The notes beneath the pieces were generated by a model. That model saw only the letters and a list, made by a program, of their open reading frames with translations, made no database searches and was not told where the DNA came from. DNA of 64,000 nucleotides, from the NCBI GenBank assembly GCA_028826165.1, contig JAPDFW010000033.1, forward strand, positions 434,001 through 498,000. Direction: 5' to 3'. The DNA is from Anaeramoeba ignava. Taxonomy: Eukaryota; Metamonada; Anaeramoebidae. The number at the start of each line of letters is the position of its first letter. Position 1 is the first letter of the stretch. Position numbers and translations under genes: made by a program. Below are positions 11,901-25,185 of the stretch, piece after piece.

Positions 11901-12461
11901 CACGCTTACTTCGCGAAGTGTACGGATTAACCTTAATTTTTGTTGAGCGCAAACGCGACGCCGACAGTTTGGAACGATATCTTCAAGAAAACAATTTTGA
12001 TGCAACATCTATTCATGGCGATCGCCACCAAAACGAGCGCGAAGAAGCACTTTCCAGTTTCCGCACTTATCAAACACCCCATTCTTGTCGCCACAGACGT
12101 TGCGGCTCGCGGTCTCGACATCGTTAATGTGGCGCATGTTATCAACTACAAAATGCCAACAGATATCACAGACTATGTCCATCGCATCGGTCGTACTGGC
12201 CGCGCTGGAATGTCTGGTCTCGCTACTTCGTTTATAGAGCCTGATATCAATCCACATGTTGCTCGTAATCTTTTTAATATTCTTCTTGAAAAAGACCAAA
12301 AAATTCCTAATTGGTTCCGTGAAATGATCGCTAGTTATGCACCTAAAAAAACTCCCAAATCTTCAAAGTTTTTTGGTCCAAGAGATTATCGTCCTCATGC
12401 TCAATTTAGAAGATCTACTTTTAAATACAAATCTCCAATAATTAAAACTAAATTTAAATAA
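8933..12461 (+). CDS. Ded1/DDX3-type DEAD-box RNA helicase with giant disordered N-terminus, one extra base
   Basis: Exon 1 is 8933-11182, exon 2 is 11471-12461; the intron (11183-11470) is an ATTCAAAATATTCAATTTAA-type array. The helicase core starts near residue 640 with the Q motif ([16 protein letters not shown]). Then follow [36 protein letters not shown] and [10 protein letters not shown], the order and spacing of Ded1/DDX3, which unwinds RNA during translation initiation. About 600 residues precede it: SDLKND hexapeptide repeats, an acidic NDSD run, Tyr/Asn/Arg-rich stretches (RYNNRYNNR) and an RS repeat ([10 protein letters not shown]). Within motif V the frame breaks: ...FRTYQTP then CCC-C at 12077-12080. 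Skipping one C gives [12 protein letters not shown] in the family-standard spacing; the total then divides into 1079 codons plus stop. Identity is strong. Whether the extra C is real is open. Confidence 0.88.
11183..11470 (+). repeat. Helicase intron made of ATTCAAAATATTCAATTTAA units
   Basis: GTAAAATAATT donor after ...TYQESLN and CAAAATAG acceptor before [15 protein letters not shown]. The body is built of short ATTCAAAAT, TTAATTAAAAT and CAATTTAAATT words. Confidence 0.85.
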
Positions 12462-13120
12462 TGAGTTATTTTCTCAATTCAACAGAAATTTAAAGAACTA
12501 TTATTTCTCGTCTTTATTCTATTTTCAGACAAATTAAAATTCATTTTAAAATTAAAATTAAAAATTAAAATTAAAATTAAATTTAAAATAAAATTAAAAT
12601 TAAAATTAAAATTAAAAATTAAAATTAAAATTAAAATTAAAATCAAATTAAAATTAAAAATTAAAATTAAAATTCAAATTAAAATCAAAATTAAAATTTA
12701 AATTAAAATTAAAATTAAAATTAAAATTAAAATTTAAAATTAAAATTAAAATTAAATTAAAATTAAAATAAAAATTAAAATTTAAATTAAAATTAAAAAT
12801 TAAAATTAAAATTAAAATTAAAATTAAATTAAAATTAAAATTAAAATTAAAATTAAAATTAAAATTAAAATTAAAATTAAAATTAAAATTAAAATTAAAA
12901 TTCAAATTTCATTCAAACTTTTGCTCAAACAAAGAGAAAGAAAAAGAGAAAGAAACAAAGAAACAGAAACATTTTTTTTCTTTTCTTCTTTTTCTTTTCA
13001 AAAGTCTGTTCATTTGAATAAAGCAAAACTCCTTATCTTCCAATAAAAATAATCAACGTTTTAAAAACTAATTTTTGAAAAAGAAAAATCAATTTTAAAT
13101 TCTTTCTTCTTTCTTTCTTT
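12462..13120. repeat. Convergent spacer with ATTAAA simple repeat
   Basis: Contains the helicase 3' end and the 3' end of the SAP-like gene. From ~12540 to ~12905 it is an almost pure AAAATT repeat with occasional C. Then comes an AGAAAGAAAAAGAGAAAG purine run and T-rich sequence. No gene seen. Confidence 0.75.
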
Positions 13121-14766
13121 TTAAATCAAATTTTGATGTTTTTTTTGATGCTTCTTTTTAAGTTCATCTTTCTTTTTAGATTCTTCTTTCCTTTTAATAT
13201 CTTGTCTTCTTTTGAACTCTTGAGTTTCTTTTGCAACAGCTTTAATAATTTTTTCTTGTTCAATTTGAGGCAATCCTTCGATAATTTTAATTTCATTTAC
13301 AAAAGGTAAAAGTCTTGCACGTAAAATTTTTTCATCAGCAAAACCAAAAGAATCCAAATACATTCTAGCACGATCATCACCAAGATCGTCAAGAAACAAA
13401 ATACTCTTCTCGAATTGCGAAGAATCAATCTCAAATCGCCAGTTGATTCGCGAACGTTGTTTGTGAATTTCGGGAAAATTGATCATGTTTGCTTGTTCAA
13501 GAAAAAAAGTATTTCGCAAAAATTCTTGACGAGTTAATTTCGACACAAACGGTGATTGATTTAATGTATTTTCATGAGAAACAAGAGAATCTTTTTTAAG
13601 ATCTGTCCAAAAATTAATTAATTCTCTTTTATTTTGATTTTGATTTTGATTTTGATTTTGATTTTGATTTTGATTTTGATTTGATTTTCAATTTGATTTT
13701 GATTTTCGTTTTCATTTAATTTTGAGCCGTTTTTTCCTTGTCGTGGTCGTTTATCTCCTACAATTGCATTGCTTTTGTTCCAAAAACTCTCCCAATCGTG
13801 TCCTTCTCTTTTGTGTGATTTTCTTCTTATTCTTCTTTTGTTTGTAATTGGTTCATTTTCTTTGTTTTCTGTTGATTGATTTCCAATAATCATCAATCTG
13901 TCAATTTTTTTTGTTGGTTTTATATTTGGAAATGGAAGTGTTTTCATTATCAATCTTGTTTGTAACGCTCGTTTGTTTCCTGTTTGAACAAGTCCTTGTT
14001 TTCGCAATGTTTGTTTGATCTCCTTGAATTTTGCTGATAAACACCATTTCAACCATTCTACATATTTACTGAATAAAGCTGTCAATTTTTCAACTTGATT
14101 TTCAACTTCATTTTTAATTTCATTTTCAACTTGATTTTTAATTTCATTTTTAACTTGATTTTTAACTTCATTTTTAATTTTATTTTTAATTTTATTTTTA
14201 ATTTGATTTTTAACTTCATTTTTAACTTCATTTTTAATTTTATTTTTAATTTCATTTTTAACTTCATTTTTAATTTTATTTTTAATTTCATTTTTAATTT
14301 CATTTTTAACTTCATTTTTAACTCCATTTTTAATTTTATTTCCGTTATTAATTTTTACAACTTCATTTTCATCAAAATTTAACAATTCTTTTTCACTATT
14401 AATTTTTTCAAATCGTTTTTCTTTTATTTCTTTTATTCCTTTTATTCCCCATTTTTTATATTCTTTTTTCAATATTTTTGGGTTTTCTTCTAAATGATCT
14501 AAACAAACTTTAAGAAATGAAAAATCAAATGCTACATTTTTTTCATTTTTCTTTTCAAAAGGAATTCCAAGCAATTTATTGAATTCTTCAATTTTATTTT
14601 TTTCTGCGTTTTTAATCCAAGACGAACCAATTGCACTTATCATTTGAAATTGTGTTGATTCGTCTGCCTAAATAATATTAAATTTTTTTGCATAAATTTT
14701 CTTTGTATTAATAAAAAGAAGAAAAAAATTTGTTTAACTTTAATAAAAAAAAGGGATAAATACCAT
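13121..14766 (-). CDS. SAP-domain-like protein with K-N-x repeat region, one base missing
   Basis: Not assigned to a named family. Main exon 13121-14667; a start exon of only ATG (14764-14766) spliced through GTATTT...TTTAG gives M-ADESTQFQMISAIG. Without that splice, translation could begin at the internal ATG at 14643. A SAP-like DNA-binding motif is seen in FKEIKQTLRKQGL...GNKRALQTRLI. It is preceded by a long KNEVKNEIKNKI tandem tract. The C-terminal part is a conserved-looking block (INWRFEIDSSQFEKSILFLDD) and a basic Lys/Gln tail. Near 13678-13684 an AATCAAAATC repeat lacks one A, sending the frame from Asn-Gln to Ile-Lys codons and to a stop at 13618. Restoring one base gives 516 residues in one frame (QNKRELINFWTDLKKDS continues). 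SAP call is tentative. Confidence 0.55.
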
Positions 14767-14914
14767 TAAAATTAATTTTGAAAAAAAAAGTAAAGAAAAA
14801 AAATGTTTTTTTTTTTTAAAAATTTAATTTTTTAACGTTTAAATAAATCATAAAAAGAAAAATAAAAATGAAAAATAAAATGAAAATAATTCCCTTTTTT
14901 TTTTAATTTTACTT

Positions 14915-17900
14915 TTATACTTTTTTATCAATTTCATTAAGTAATAAAACTATTTGGATTTTGTTTAAAATTTTTTTAGGGAATTGAAGAGTTTCCCAAT
15001 TTGGAATTTTTATTTTTGTAAAATCCACTTTCAATTCCATTTTTTGTGATTTTAAAAAAATATTTGAATTAGAATTAATTTGATTTGATAAAACTTTTTT
15101 TAAATTTTGAAGAAATGAATTATCAATATTTGTATCATCAAACCTAATTTTAATTTTAAATTTCAAAATGAATATGAATTTTAATTTTAAATTTTAAAAT
15201 CAATATTAATTTTAATTTTAAAATCAATTTTAATTTTAATTTTAAAATGAATTTTAATTTTAATTTTAAAATGAATTTTAATTTTAATTTTAATTTTAAT
15301 TTTAAATTTCAAAATGAATTTCAATTTTAATTTTAAATTTCAAAATGAATTTTAAAATTAATTTACTCATCTCTTTGATAATTTTCATATAAATAATATA
15401 TTTGTTGTATTGTTAAATCAGGACAAATAAGTTCATTTTTTAAAAGATTAAATTCAGGATCTAAAAGCATAGATTTATTAATTAAAAAACAATTTTGGAT
15501 CTGTTTTAGTAAACTTAATTTTTGACTTAAATTATAAAAACAAATTAAAACAAACAAATTAGTAAAGAAAGAAAGAAAGAAAGATAAGAATTTTTTTTTG
15601 GTTTAAAAATGAAAAAAAATACTTTAAATGGGAATAACCAACAGTTTCGTTCCATTTCTCAATTAAAGATAACGCAAACTTCATTTCTAATGCTACTGAT
15701 GATTTGCATAACTCTTTGTGATGAAATACAAAATTTGCTACTGTTGATTTGATAAATTCCATTAAATAACTAAATATTTGATCAACGAAATATTTTGGAA
15801 GAAAATTGTTTTGTGACAACTTCAAATACTTATTCAAACACCCAGTCATTCTTGTTGGAGAAGTATAATTGTCTGAAAGCATATGTCTCTTTGAGTATGC
15901 TAAGGGTGTGTTTTTTCCAAAAAATACTTCCTTTATAATAGGTTCAAATTCACTTTTTATTTGCTTAAGAATATCCTTAACTAAAATTGATGTCAAACGT
16001 TCTACTTGGATTCTAAACTTGATAAATATACTTTCTTCATTTTCTGAAATATCTTGATTGTCATTACTGTTTTCAGTATCTGTTATGTTATCGTTGCTTT
16101 TTTCCAATATTTCAAATTGAATATTTTCTATATTTTTATTTGAGTGCAAAAATCCTAAATTAAGAACTGAAGATTCCATTAATAAAATATTTGATAAAAC
16201 CCAAAACAAATCATTTAGTGAAGATTTTCTATTTTGAATGTGACTTTGTGTTGTTTGCACAAATAAATCCAAGAAACTTTCTGTGTAATTTGACATGAAA
16301 ATATTTTTTGATGAAAAAAATTGATAAATCACACAAGAAGCAATTGGCCACATATTAATATATCGAGGTTCTGTAATATTTAATAATCCTTCAATAAGCC
16401 ATTTTGCTTGATCATAGATCATTTCCATATTATTTTTTTGATCTTCTTTGTGGTATTCATTATTCATATTCTCAAATGATATATCATTTTCATCTTGTGA
16501 ATTTGCCATTAAGTTTTGTTGAAATTGTTGTAAAAGTTCTTCTTTTTCGTTTTTTTCGCTCTCATATTCTTGATCTTTTTCCTTTAATCTCTCTTTTTCT
16601 TTTGTTAACTCTTCTTTAAGTGATAAGATTTCTTGTTTGAGATTTTTGTTTTCTTCTTCAAGATCTTTGATTATTTTTTTTAGTCTTTCAATTTCCGCAT
16701 CTTTCTCTTTGATAATTTGCTTTAATTTATTAATTTCGTTGTCTTTATTTTCTTTATCTTGATTTAATTTATTAATATTTTCTTCTTTTTTATTTATTGT
16801 TTCATTTAATTTATTAATTTCTTTATCTTTATTTTCTTTATCTTGATTTAATTTATTAATATTTTCTTCTTTTTCATTTATTGTTTCATTTAATTTATTA
16901 ATTTCTTTATCTTTATTTTCTTTATCTTGATTTAATTTATTAATATTTTCTTCTTTTTCATTAATTGTTTCATTTAATTTATTAATTTGATTTTTTTGTT
17001 CTTCTTTATCTTGATTTAATTTATTAATATTTTCTTCTTTTTCATTTATTGTTTCATTTAATTTATTAATTTGATTTTTTTGATCTTCTTTATCTTGATT
17101 TAATTTATTAATGTTTTCTTCTTTTTCATTTATTGTTTCATTTAATTTATTAATTTCTTTATCTTTATATTCTTTATCTTGATTTAATTTATTAATATTT
17201 TCTTCTTTTTCATTTATTGTTTCATTTAATTTATTAATTTCTTTATCTTTATTTTCTTTATCTTGATTTAATTTATTAATATTTTCTTCTTTTTCATTAA
17301 TTGTTTCATTTAATTTATTAATTTGATTTTTTTGTTCTTCTTTATCTTGATTTAATTGATTAATGTTTTCTTCTTTTTCATTAATTGTTTCATTTAATTG
17401 ATTAATTTGATTTTTTTGTTCTTCTTTATCTTGATTTAATTGATTAATATTTTCTTCTTTTTCATTTATTGTTTCATTTAATTTATTAATTTCTTTATCT
17501 TTATTTTCTTTATCTTGATTTAATTTATTAATATTTTCTTCTTTTTCATTAATTGTTTCATTTAATTTATTAATTTCTTTATCTTTATTTTCTTTATCTT
17601 GATTTAATTTATTAATATTTTCTTCTTTTTCATTTATTGTTTCATTTAATTTGATTAATTTCTTTATCTTTATTTTCTTTATCTTGATTTAATTTATTAA
17701 TGTTTTCTTCTTTTTCATTTATTGTTTCATTTAATTTATTAATTTCTTTATCTTTATTTTCTTTATCTTGATTTAATTTATTAATATTTTCTTCTTTTTC
17801 ATTTATTGTTTCATTTAATTGATTAATTTGATTTTTTTGTTTTTCTTTATCTTGATTTAATTTATTAATGTTTTCTTCTTTTTCATTTATTGTTTCGTTT

Positions 17901-20900
17901 AATTTATTAATTTCTTTATCTTTATTTTCTTTATCTTGATTTAATTTATTAATATTTTCTTCTTTTTCATTAATTGTTTCATTTAATTTATTAATTTCTT
18001 TATCTTTATTTTCTTTATCTTGATTTAATTTATTAATGTTTTCTTCTTTTTCATTTATTGTTTCGTTTAATTTATTAATTTCTTTATCTTTATTTTCTTT
18101 ATCTTGATTTAATTTATTAATATTTTCTTCTTTTTCATTTATTGTTTCATTTAATTTATTAATTTGATTTTTTTGTTCTTCTTTATCTTGATTTAATTTA
18201 TTAATATTTTCTTCTTTTTCATTTATTGTTTCATTTAATTTATTAATTTCTTTATCTTTATTTTCTTTATCTTGATTTAATTTATTAATATTTTCTTCTT
18301 TTTCATTAATTGTTTCATTTAATTTATTAATTTGATTTTTTTGTTCTTCTTTATCTTGATTTAATTTATTAATGTTTTCTTCTTTTTCATTAATTGTTTC
18401 ATTTAATTTATTAATTTCTTTATCTTTATATTCTTTATCTTGATTTAATTGATTAATATTTTCTTCTTTTTCATTAATTGTTTCATTTAATTTATTAATT
18501 TCTTTATCTTTATTTTCTTTATCTTGATTTAATTTATTAATGTTTTCTTCTTTTTCATTTATTGTTTCATTTAATTGATTAATTTCTTTATCTTTATTTT
18601 CTTTATCTTGATTTAATTTATTAATATTTTCTTCTTTTTCATTTATTGTTTCATTTAATTGATTAATTTCTTTATCTTTATCTTCTTTATCTTGATTTAA
18701 TTTATTAATATTTTCTTCTTTTTCATTTATTGTTTCGTTTAATTGATTAATTTCTTTATCTTTATTTTCTTTATCTTGATTTAATTGATTAATATTTTCT
18801 TCTTTTTCATTAATTGTTTCATTTAATTGATTAATTTCTTTATCTTTATCTTCTTTATCTTGGTTTAATTTATTAATATTTTCTTCTTTTTCATTAATTG
18901 TTTCATTTAATTTATTAATTTCTTTATCTTTATTTTCTTTATCTTGATTTAATTGATTAATATTTTCTTCTTTTTCATTAATTGTTTCATTTAATTTATT
19001 AATTTGATTTTTTTGTTCTTCTTTATCTTGATTTAATTTATTAATGTTTTCTTCTTTTTCATTAATTGTTTCATTTAATTTATTAATTTGATTTTTTTGT
19101 TCTTCTTTATCTTGATTTAATTTATTAATATTTTCTTCTTTTTCATTAACTGTTTCGTTTAATTGATTAATTTCTTTATCTTTATCTTCTTTATCTTGAT
19201 TTAATTTATTAATGTTTTCTTCTTTTTCATTAATTGTTTCATTTAATTGATTAATTTCTTTATCTTTATTTTCTTTATCTTGATTTAATTGATTAATGTT
19301 TTCTTCTTTTTCATTTATTGTTTCATTTAATTCATTAATTTGTTTATCTTTATTTTCTTTATCTTGATTTAATTTATTAATGTTTTCTTCTTTTTCATTT
19401 ATTGTTTCATTTAATTTATTAATTTCTTTATCTTTATCTTCTTTATCTTGATTTAATTTATTAATGTTTTCTTCTTTTTCATTAATTGTTTCATTTAATT
19501 TATTAATTTCTTTATCTTTATCTTCTTTATCTTGATTTAATTTATTAATATTTTCTTCTTTTTCATTAATTGTTTCATTTAATTTATTAATTTCTTTATC
19601 TTTATTTTCTTTATCTTGATTTAATTGATTAATGTTTTCTTCTTTTTCATTAATTGTTTCATTTAATTTATTAATTTCTTTATCTTTATTTTCTTTATCT
19701 TGGTTTAATTGATTAATATTTTCTTCTTTTTCATTTATTGTTTCGTTTAATTTATTAATTTGATTTTTTTGTTCTTCTTTATCTTGATTTAATTTATTAA
19801 TGTTTTCTTCTTTTTCATTTATTGTTTCATTTAATTTATTAATTTCTTTATCTTTATTTTCTTTATCTTGATTTAATTGATCAATGTTTTCTTCTTTTTC
19901 ATTAATTGTTTTGTTTAATTTATTAATTTGATTTTTTTGTTTTTTTTTATCTTGATTTAATTTTTTAATTTTTTCTTGTTTTATGGAAATATCTTTTGAT
20001 AGATTATCTTTTTCTTGTTTTAAAATTTGATTTAACTTAACTAAATCATTTTTATTTTGAGTTATAGTTTCTTTCTCTTGAATTGTTTTTTCCAACTCTA
20101 ATTCCAAATCCTGACCTTTTTTTTCGGATGTTGTAATTTGATCTTGTAATTGAAGCTGAACTTTTTTTAATTCCTCAATTGATTGATCCTTCTCAGTTAT
20201 TGAGGTTTGGAACTCATTCTTTATTTTTTGATTTTCATCCTTCAATTTTTCAATTTCCAAATTTTTTTGTTCATAAATATTGGTTAATGCTTCAATTTGT
20301 TCTTGTGATTGCAGAATCTTTTTTTGTAAATCTTCTAACTCTTTCTGCATTTTTGCTTTTGATTCTTTTAGTTCGTCATTTTCCTTATTAATTTTTGATT
20401 GCAACATTTTTTGTAATTTTAGAAGTTGTGAATTTTTTTTCTTTTCTGCTTCAAGTTCTTCCATTTGATTTTGCCTTTCTTTTTCCAAATCGGAAATTCT
20501 GGAACTATAAATTTTGTCATTCTCAATCAATTTTTTTCTTTCTTGATTTAAAGAATCAATTTTTTGATAAACTTCCTCAAATTGCTTTCGTGATCCTTCT
20601 TGAATTTGTTTCAAAGAGCTAAAATCCATTTTGATTTTTTCAAGTTCGTCTTTTTCTTTCTTTATTTGCTCTTTTATCTTTGAAAAGAAGGCTGCGTTTT
20701 TATCTTGTTCTTCTTTCAATTTGGCCTTAATCATTTGGTTTTCATTTTCGGATATTTTTTTCATCATCCGATTATGTTGCTGTTTCTTTCTTATTTTTTT
20801 TATTTCTTCTCTCCATTTATTGACTTCATCGTTGCTTTTTTTGACTTGCTCTCTTTTTTCTTTATTTTTCAATTGTGATTTTTTCAATTTCTCAACAAGT

Positions 20901-21903
20901 CTTATAAATTGTGCTTGAAGTTTCTTGACTTTTTCTGGATTTGTAGCCTTTTTGAGTTGTGTCAAATGATAATGAGAATAAAATTTTGTAAGTAAAAAAA
21001 AGTTTGAGAAGAAAATTTTGGAATTAAAATGGAAACTTACAAGTGTTTTATCAAATGCAAAAAATTCTTCGCCTAAGAAATATTTATCTTCTGGATTTCG
21101 AAAGAGATTTGACTATAATAATATTATTTGAGATAATTTAATAAAAAGAACAAAAAAATGTAAGTTAATAAGAATGACAATTTTCTCTTTCTTAAAAAAT
21201 GCAATTCAAATATACAATTGTTTGATTTTTTGATTGTTCTAGTAAACTAAGAAGATCTTCATCAAAAATATCTGAAGATTCTTCACCAGAATCGGAATAA
21301 GTTGATAAGGTATCAATAGTTTGTGATTGAGTAGAAATATCATCAAATACATCTTTTTTGATGAATGAACTAAATCTTGAAGACAATTTTGATTTTGTAT
21401 AACTTAAAGATAAAAACATTTTTGCTTGATATTTTTGATTTTTGATTTTAATCTGTAAATCGATAACTTTATTAGTATTTTTTTCTGTAATTTCGGGGAC
21501 TTCAATACTAAATTTTGCAACAGGTTGATTTTGATTTGGAAATTGTTTTGGAGTCTTTTAATTTTAATTTAATTTAATTAATAAATTTAATTAATAAATT
21601 TAATTAATAATTTTGATTTAAATTTAATTAATAATTTTGATTAATAATTTTGATTTATTTTTAATTAAAAAAAGTTACCAAAATTATAGAAGCGTTTAAT
21701 TTTACTCGCTTTTTTGAATTAAACTCTACTTCAAATTCATCATTCCAGTGAAAATCTCCAAAAAAACTAATTTCTGAATCAGATGTTTTTCCTTGATTAT
21801 TAGACAAGTTCCAATCAATTGAAGCTGTATAATCTTTAATTCCTGATAAACCTGATAATGTAAGAAAATGAAAATATAAAGTTTTTGATTGATTTTTTGT
21901 CAT
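14915..21903 (-). CDS. NT-C2 / coiled-coil / DIL (dilute) domain protein
   Basis: Six exons: 21679-21903, 21216-21554, 21041-21112, 15623-20947, 15367-15525 and 14915-15143. Skipping one base in exon 4 makes the total exactly 2115 residues plus stop. The N-terminus resembles the NT-C2 fold (YFHFLTLSGLSGIKDY...W...FHWNDEFEVEF). A ~250-residue irregular coiled coil leads into ~39 near-identical 28-residue repeats of the NKLNETINEKEENINKLNQD type. The C-terminus is a DIL domain: FLDLFVQTT, FVDQIFSYLMEFIKSTVANF, then across two introns ELICPDLTIQQIYYLYENY. DIL domains bind cargo in myosin V and afadin, and NT-C2 domains bind membrane, so a long membrane-to-cargo tether is a fair inference. The frame break is at TGA 17642-17644, where CAAATTAAATGA replaces the array's usual CAATTAAATGA. 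Confidence 0.8.
16700..19960 (-). repeat. 84-bp coding tandem array (28-residue coiled-coil unit)
   Basis: About 39 copies inside exon 4 of the NT-C2/DIL gene. Each unit is four heptads. Copies differ by a few alternative words (QDKENKDKEI, QDKEDKDKEI, QDKEEQKNQI; NKLN or NQLN), and nucleotide identity is high, which suggests recent expansion or ongoing homogenisation. The single frame-breaking copy lies at ~17644. Confidence 0.9.
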
Positions 21904-22147
21904 TTATAAAAAAGTAAATAAGAAAAAAAATAATAATAAAATGAATTTTTAATAAGAAATAAAAAGAAAATTAATTTAAAGAAAAAAGAAAAAAATGAAT
22001 TTTGGATTTATTTTTTATTTTTTTTTTATTATTAAAGGATCTTCTTTTGAAAAAAAAAAAACGTTAAAAAAGAAGAAGAAAAAGAAAAAAAAAGCAAAAA
22101 AAAGAGGAATGAAAAAAAAATTTTTTCTTTCTTTCTTTCTCTTTCTT

Positions 22148-25100
22148 TTAATATAGAATTCTCACCCAAGAATCTGCTCCTCCTGTTGCTAAAATTTGTT
22201 TTGTTTTATGATACTGCAAACAATGTATTGCTTCATCATTTTTCTTTCTTGAACCAGCAATTTCTTGAGTACAAATTTTGCTTTCAATATTCCAAAATCT
22301 TATTGAAGAATCATGAGAAACAGTTGTAAATTGAGTATTTGTTGGTTCAATTTGGATATCAGTTACAGCATCAAGATGAGCAACCATTTCATGGATTGAT
22401 TTGTTTGATCTCCAATCAAAAAATCTCACTTTTCGATCTTCATTTCCTACAAGTATCATTTGAAGTGTTGGATGTGTTGCTATGCAATTTACTTGTGATT
22501 TTACATCTTTTGTTGGTATTTTTTCTATTTTTTCAATTTCTATTGTGCTTGTATTGTCAAATGTATTGATTATTTTCTCTGTTTCTATATCATAAATTGA
22601 GATACAAGGTGAATTATATCCAGCAATAATTTTAGTATCATCAAAACTTGGAATATTTAAACATGTTGGAATTTGATTATCTAATTTTAATTTTAATTTT
22701 AATTTTAATTTTAATTTTGATTTTAATTTTAAATTTTAATTTTAATTTTAATTTTAATTTTAATTTTAAATTTTAATTTTAATTTTAAATTTTAAATTTA
22801 ATTTTAATTTTAATTTTAAATTTTAATTTTAATTTTGATTTTAAATTTTAATTTTAAATTTTAATTTTAAATTTAATTTTAATTTTAATTTTAATTTTAA
22901 TTTTAAATTTAATTTTAATTTTAATTTTAATTTTAATTTTAATTTTAATTTTAATTTTAATTTTAATTTTAATTTTAAATTTAATTTTAATTTTAATTTT
23001 AATTTTAATTTTAATTTTAATTTTAATTTACTTTGATCATCAATATTTGGGAAAATAAAATCTGAAATTAAAGAAGATTGTTCAAGATCCCATAATTTAA
23101 TTGTTCCATCAGCAGAAGCTGAAAAAAGTATATCCTTTTGAGGATGAACTGAAAGATCCCAAATTGCATCTTCATGACCTTTTAAAAATCCAATTCTGTG
23201 ATGAATTGCTTGCCCTGTATAAATAATTTTAATTTTGGATTAATTTGATTTTGATTTTGAATTTGATTTTGATTTTGAATTTGATTTTGATTTTGATTTT
23301 TTACCAAAAGAATAATAATTATCATCACCCTCATTATAATCAACAATTTCCCAAATATTAATAATAGAATCAGCACCTGCACTATAACACATTGAACGAT
23401 CATCATCAAGAATAACCTTTAAAAACGAAAATCAAAATTTAATTTTAAATTTTAATTTTAATTTAATTTTAATTTTAATTTTAATTTTAATTTTAATTTT
23501 AATTTTAATTTTAATTTTAATTTTAAATTTTAATTTTAAATTTTAATTTTAATTTTAATTTTAATTTTAATTTTAATTTTAATTTTAATTTTAATTTTAA
23601 TTTTAATTTTAATTTTAATTTTAATTTGATTTTAATTTTAATTTTAATTTTAATTTTAATTTTAATTTTAATTTTAATTTTAATTTTAATTTTAAATTTT
23701 AATTTTAATTTTAATTTTAATTTTAATTTGAATTTTAATTTTAAATTTGAATTTCTTTCTTGAAAAGTTAGATAAGAAAAAAAAATAACTTTATAAATAG
23801 GAGCTGTATGTCCTCTATAAGTGCAAATTGGTAGATATTCTTCTTCCTGTTTTGTGTGCCTGTGTTTATGTTTATGTTTTTTTTCTTTTGAATTACTGCT
23901 TGATTTTTTATTAAATGCCCATAACTTTAAAACACCATCTTCTCCACCAGATAAAATAATTTCATCAGTAGAATGCCAAGAAATAGAACGAACTGAATCC
24001 ATATGATTTTTGAGAATTGTTTTGGGTTTCCAATTATGAATCTTTCCAGAAATTGAATAATTTCTAAACTGACTTTTTTTTTTCGGACGCTAATTTTGAA
24101 TTATAATTTTTAATTTTAAATTTTAATTTTAATTTTAATTTTAATTTTAATTTTAATTTTAAATTGAATTTTAATTTTAATTTAAATTGAATTTTATTTT
24201 AATTTTTAATTTTAATTTTAATTTTAATTTTAATTTTGAATTTTAATTTTAAATTTTAATTTTTAATTTTAATTTTAATTTTAATTTTAATTTTAATTTT
24301 AATTTTAATTTTAATTTTGATTTTTTACTGATTTTCGTGATTTTCCAATTTTTAAATCAGCTAATTGTCCTAATTCTTCTTTATTACCTTGATTTGTTTT
24401 CAAAGAACTTTTTTTTAAATTTCTATTTGGTTTTATAGAAATTTTGAATCAAATAAATAATTCAATTTTTTTTTTCTTAATTTTTAATTATTCAAAAACG
24501 AAGTTATACGATTGAGATTTTTGATTAGAATTTTCATTTGGATTTTTATATTGGAAATTGAGAATTTTTGTTGTTGAATAATTTGGATCATATAAACCAT
24601 CTGAATCACCATTATCAAAATTTTCTTGTAAAATTTCAATGAGTTTCTTTTTTCTTTGTTCTTCTTCATTTTCTAAAATTTCTCGAAGTTCTTTTTGCTT
24701 TTTTTTTGGAGTTTTTTCTTCTTGATTTTTTAAATCATCTTGAGATTCTTTTATTTCTTGTTCTCCTAATTTTCTAACACTAAAACTTTTTTCAATTTGT
24801 TTAAATTTTTCAATGATATTGGATGATTCTTGATTATCAATTTTGTTTTGATTATTGTCATGAGATTTATTAGGAGTTTCTATATGCATTTGATTTTCGT
24901 TTTTATCTTTATTTTCATCTTCAATTTCATTTTGATTTAAATTTTGATTTTGATTTAAATTTTCATTTTCATTTTCATTTTCATTTTCATTTAGATTTTC
25001 ATTTTCATTTTCATTTTCATTTTCATTTTCATTTTCATTTTCATTTTCATTTTGATTTAAATTTTCATTTTCATTTTCATTTTCATTTTCATTTTCATTT

Positions 25101-25154
25101 TCATTTTCATTTTCATTTTCATTTTCATTTTCATTTTCATTTTCATTTTCATTT

Positions 25155-25185
<31 letters not shown>

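Noticed and set aside
12055-12100. Short intron GTTTCCGC...GCCACAG as explanation for the helicase frame break
   Set aside because: It would delete FRTYQTPILVAT, part of the conserved motif V region.
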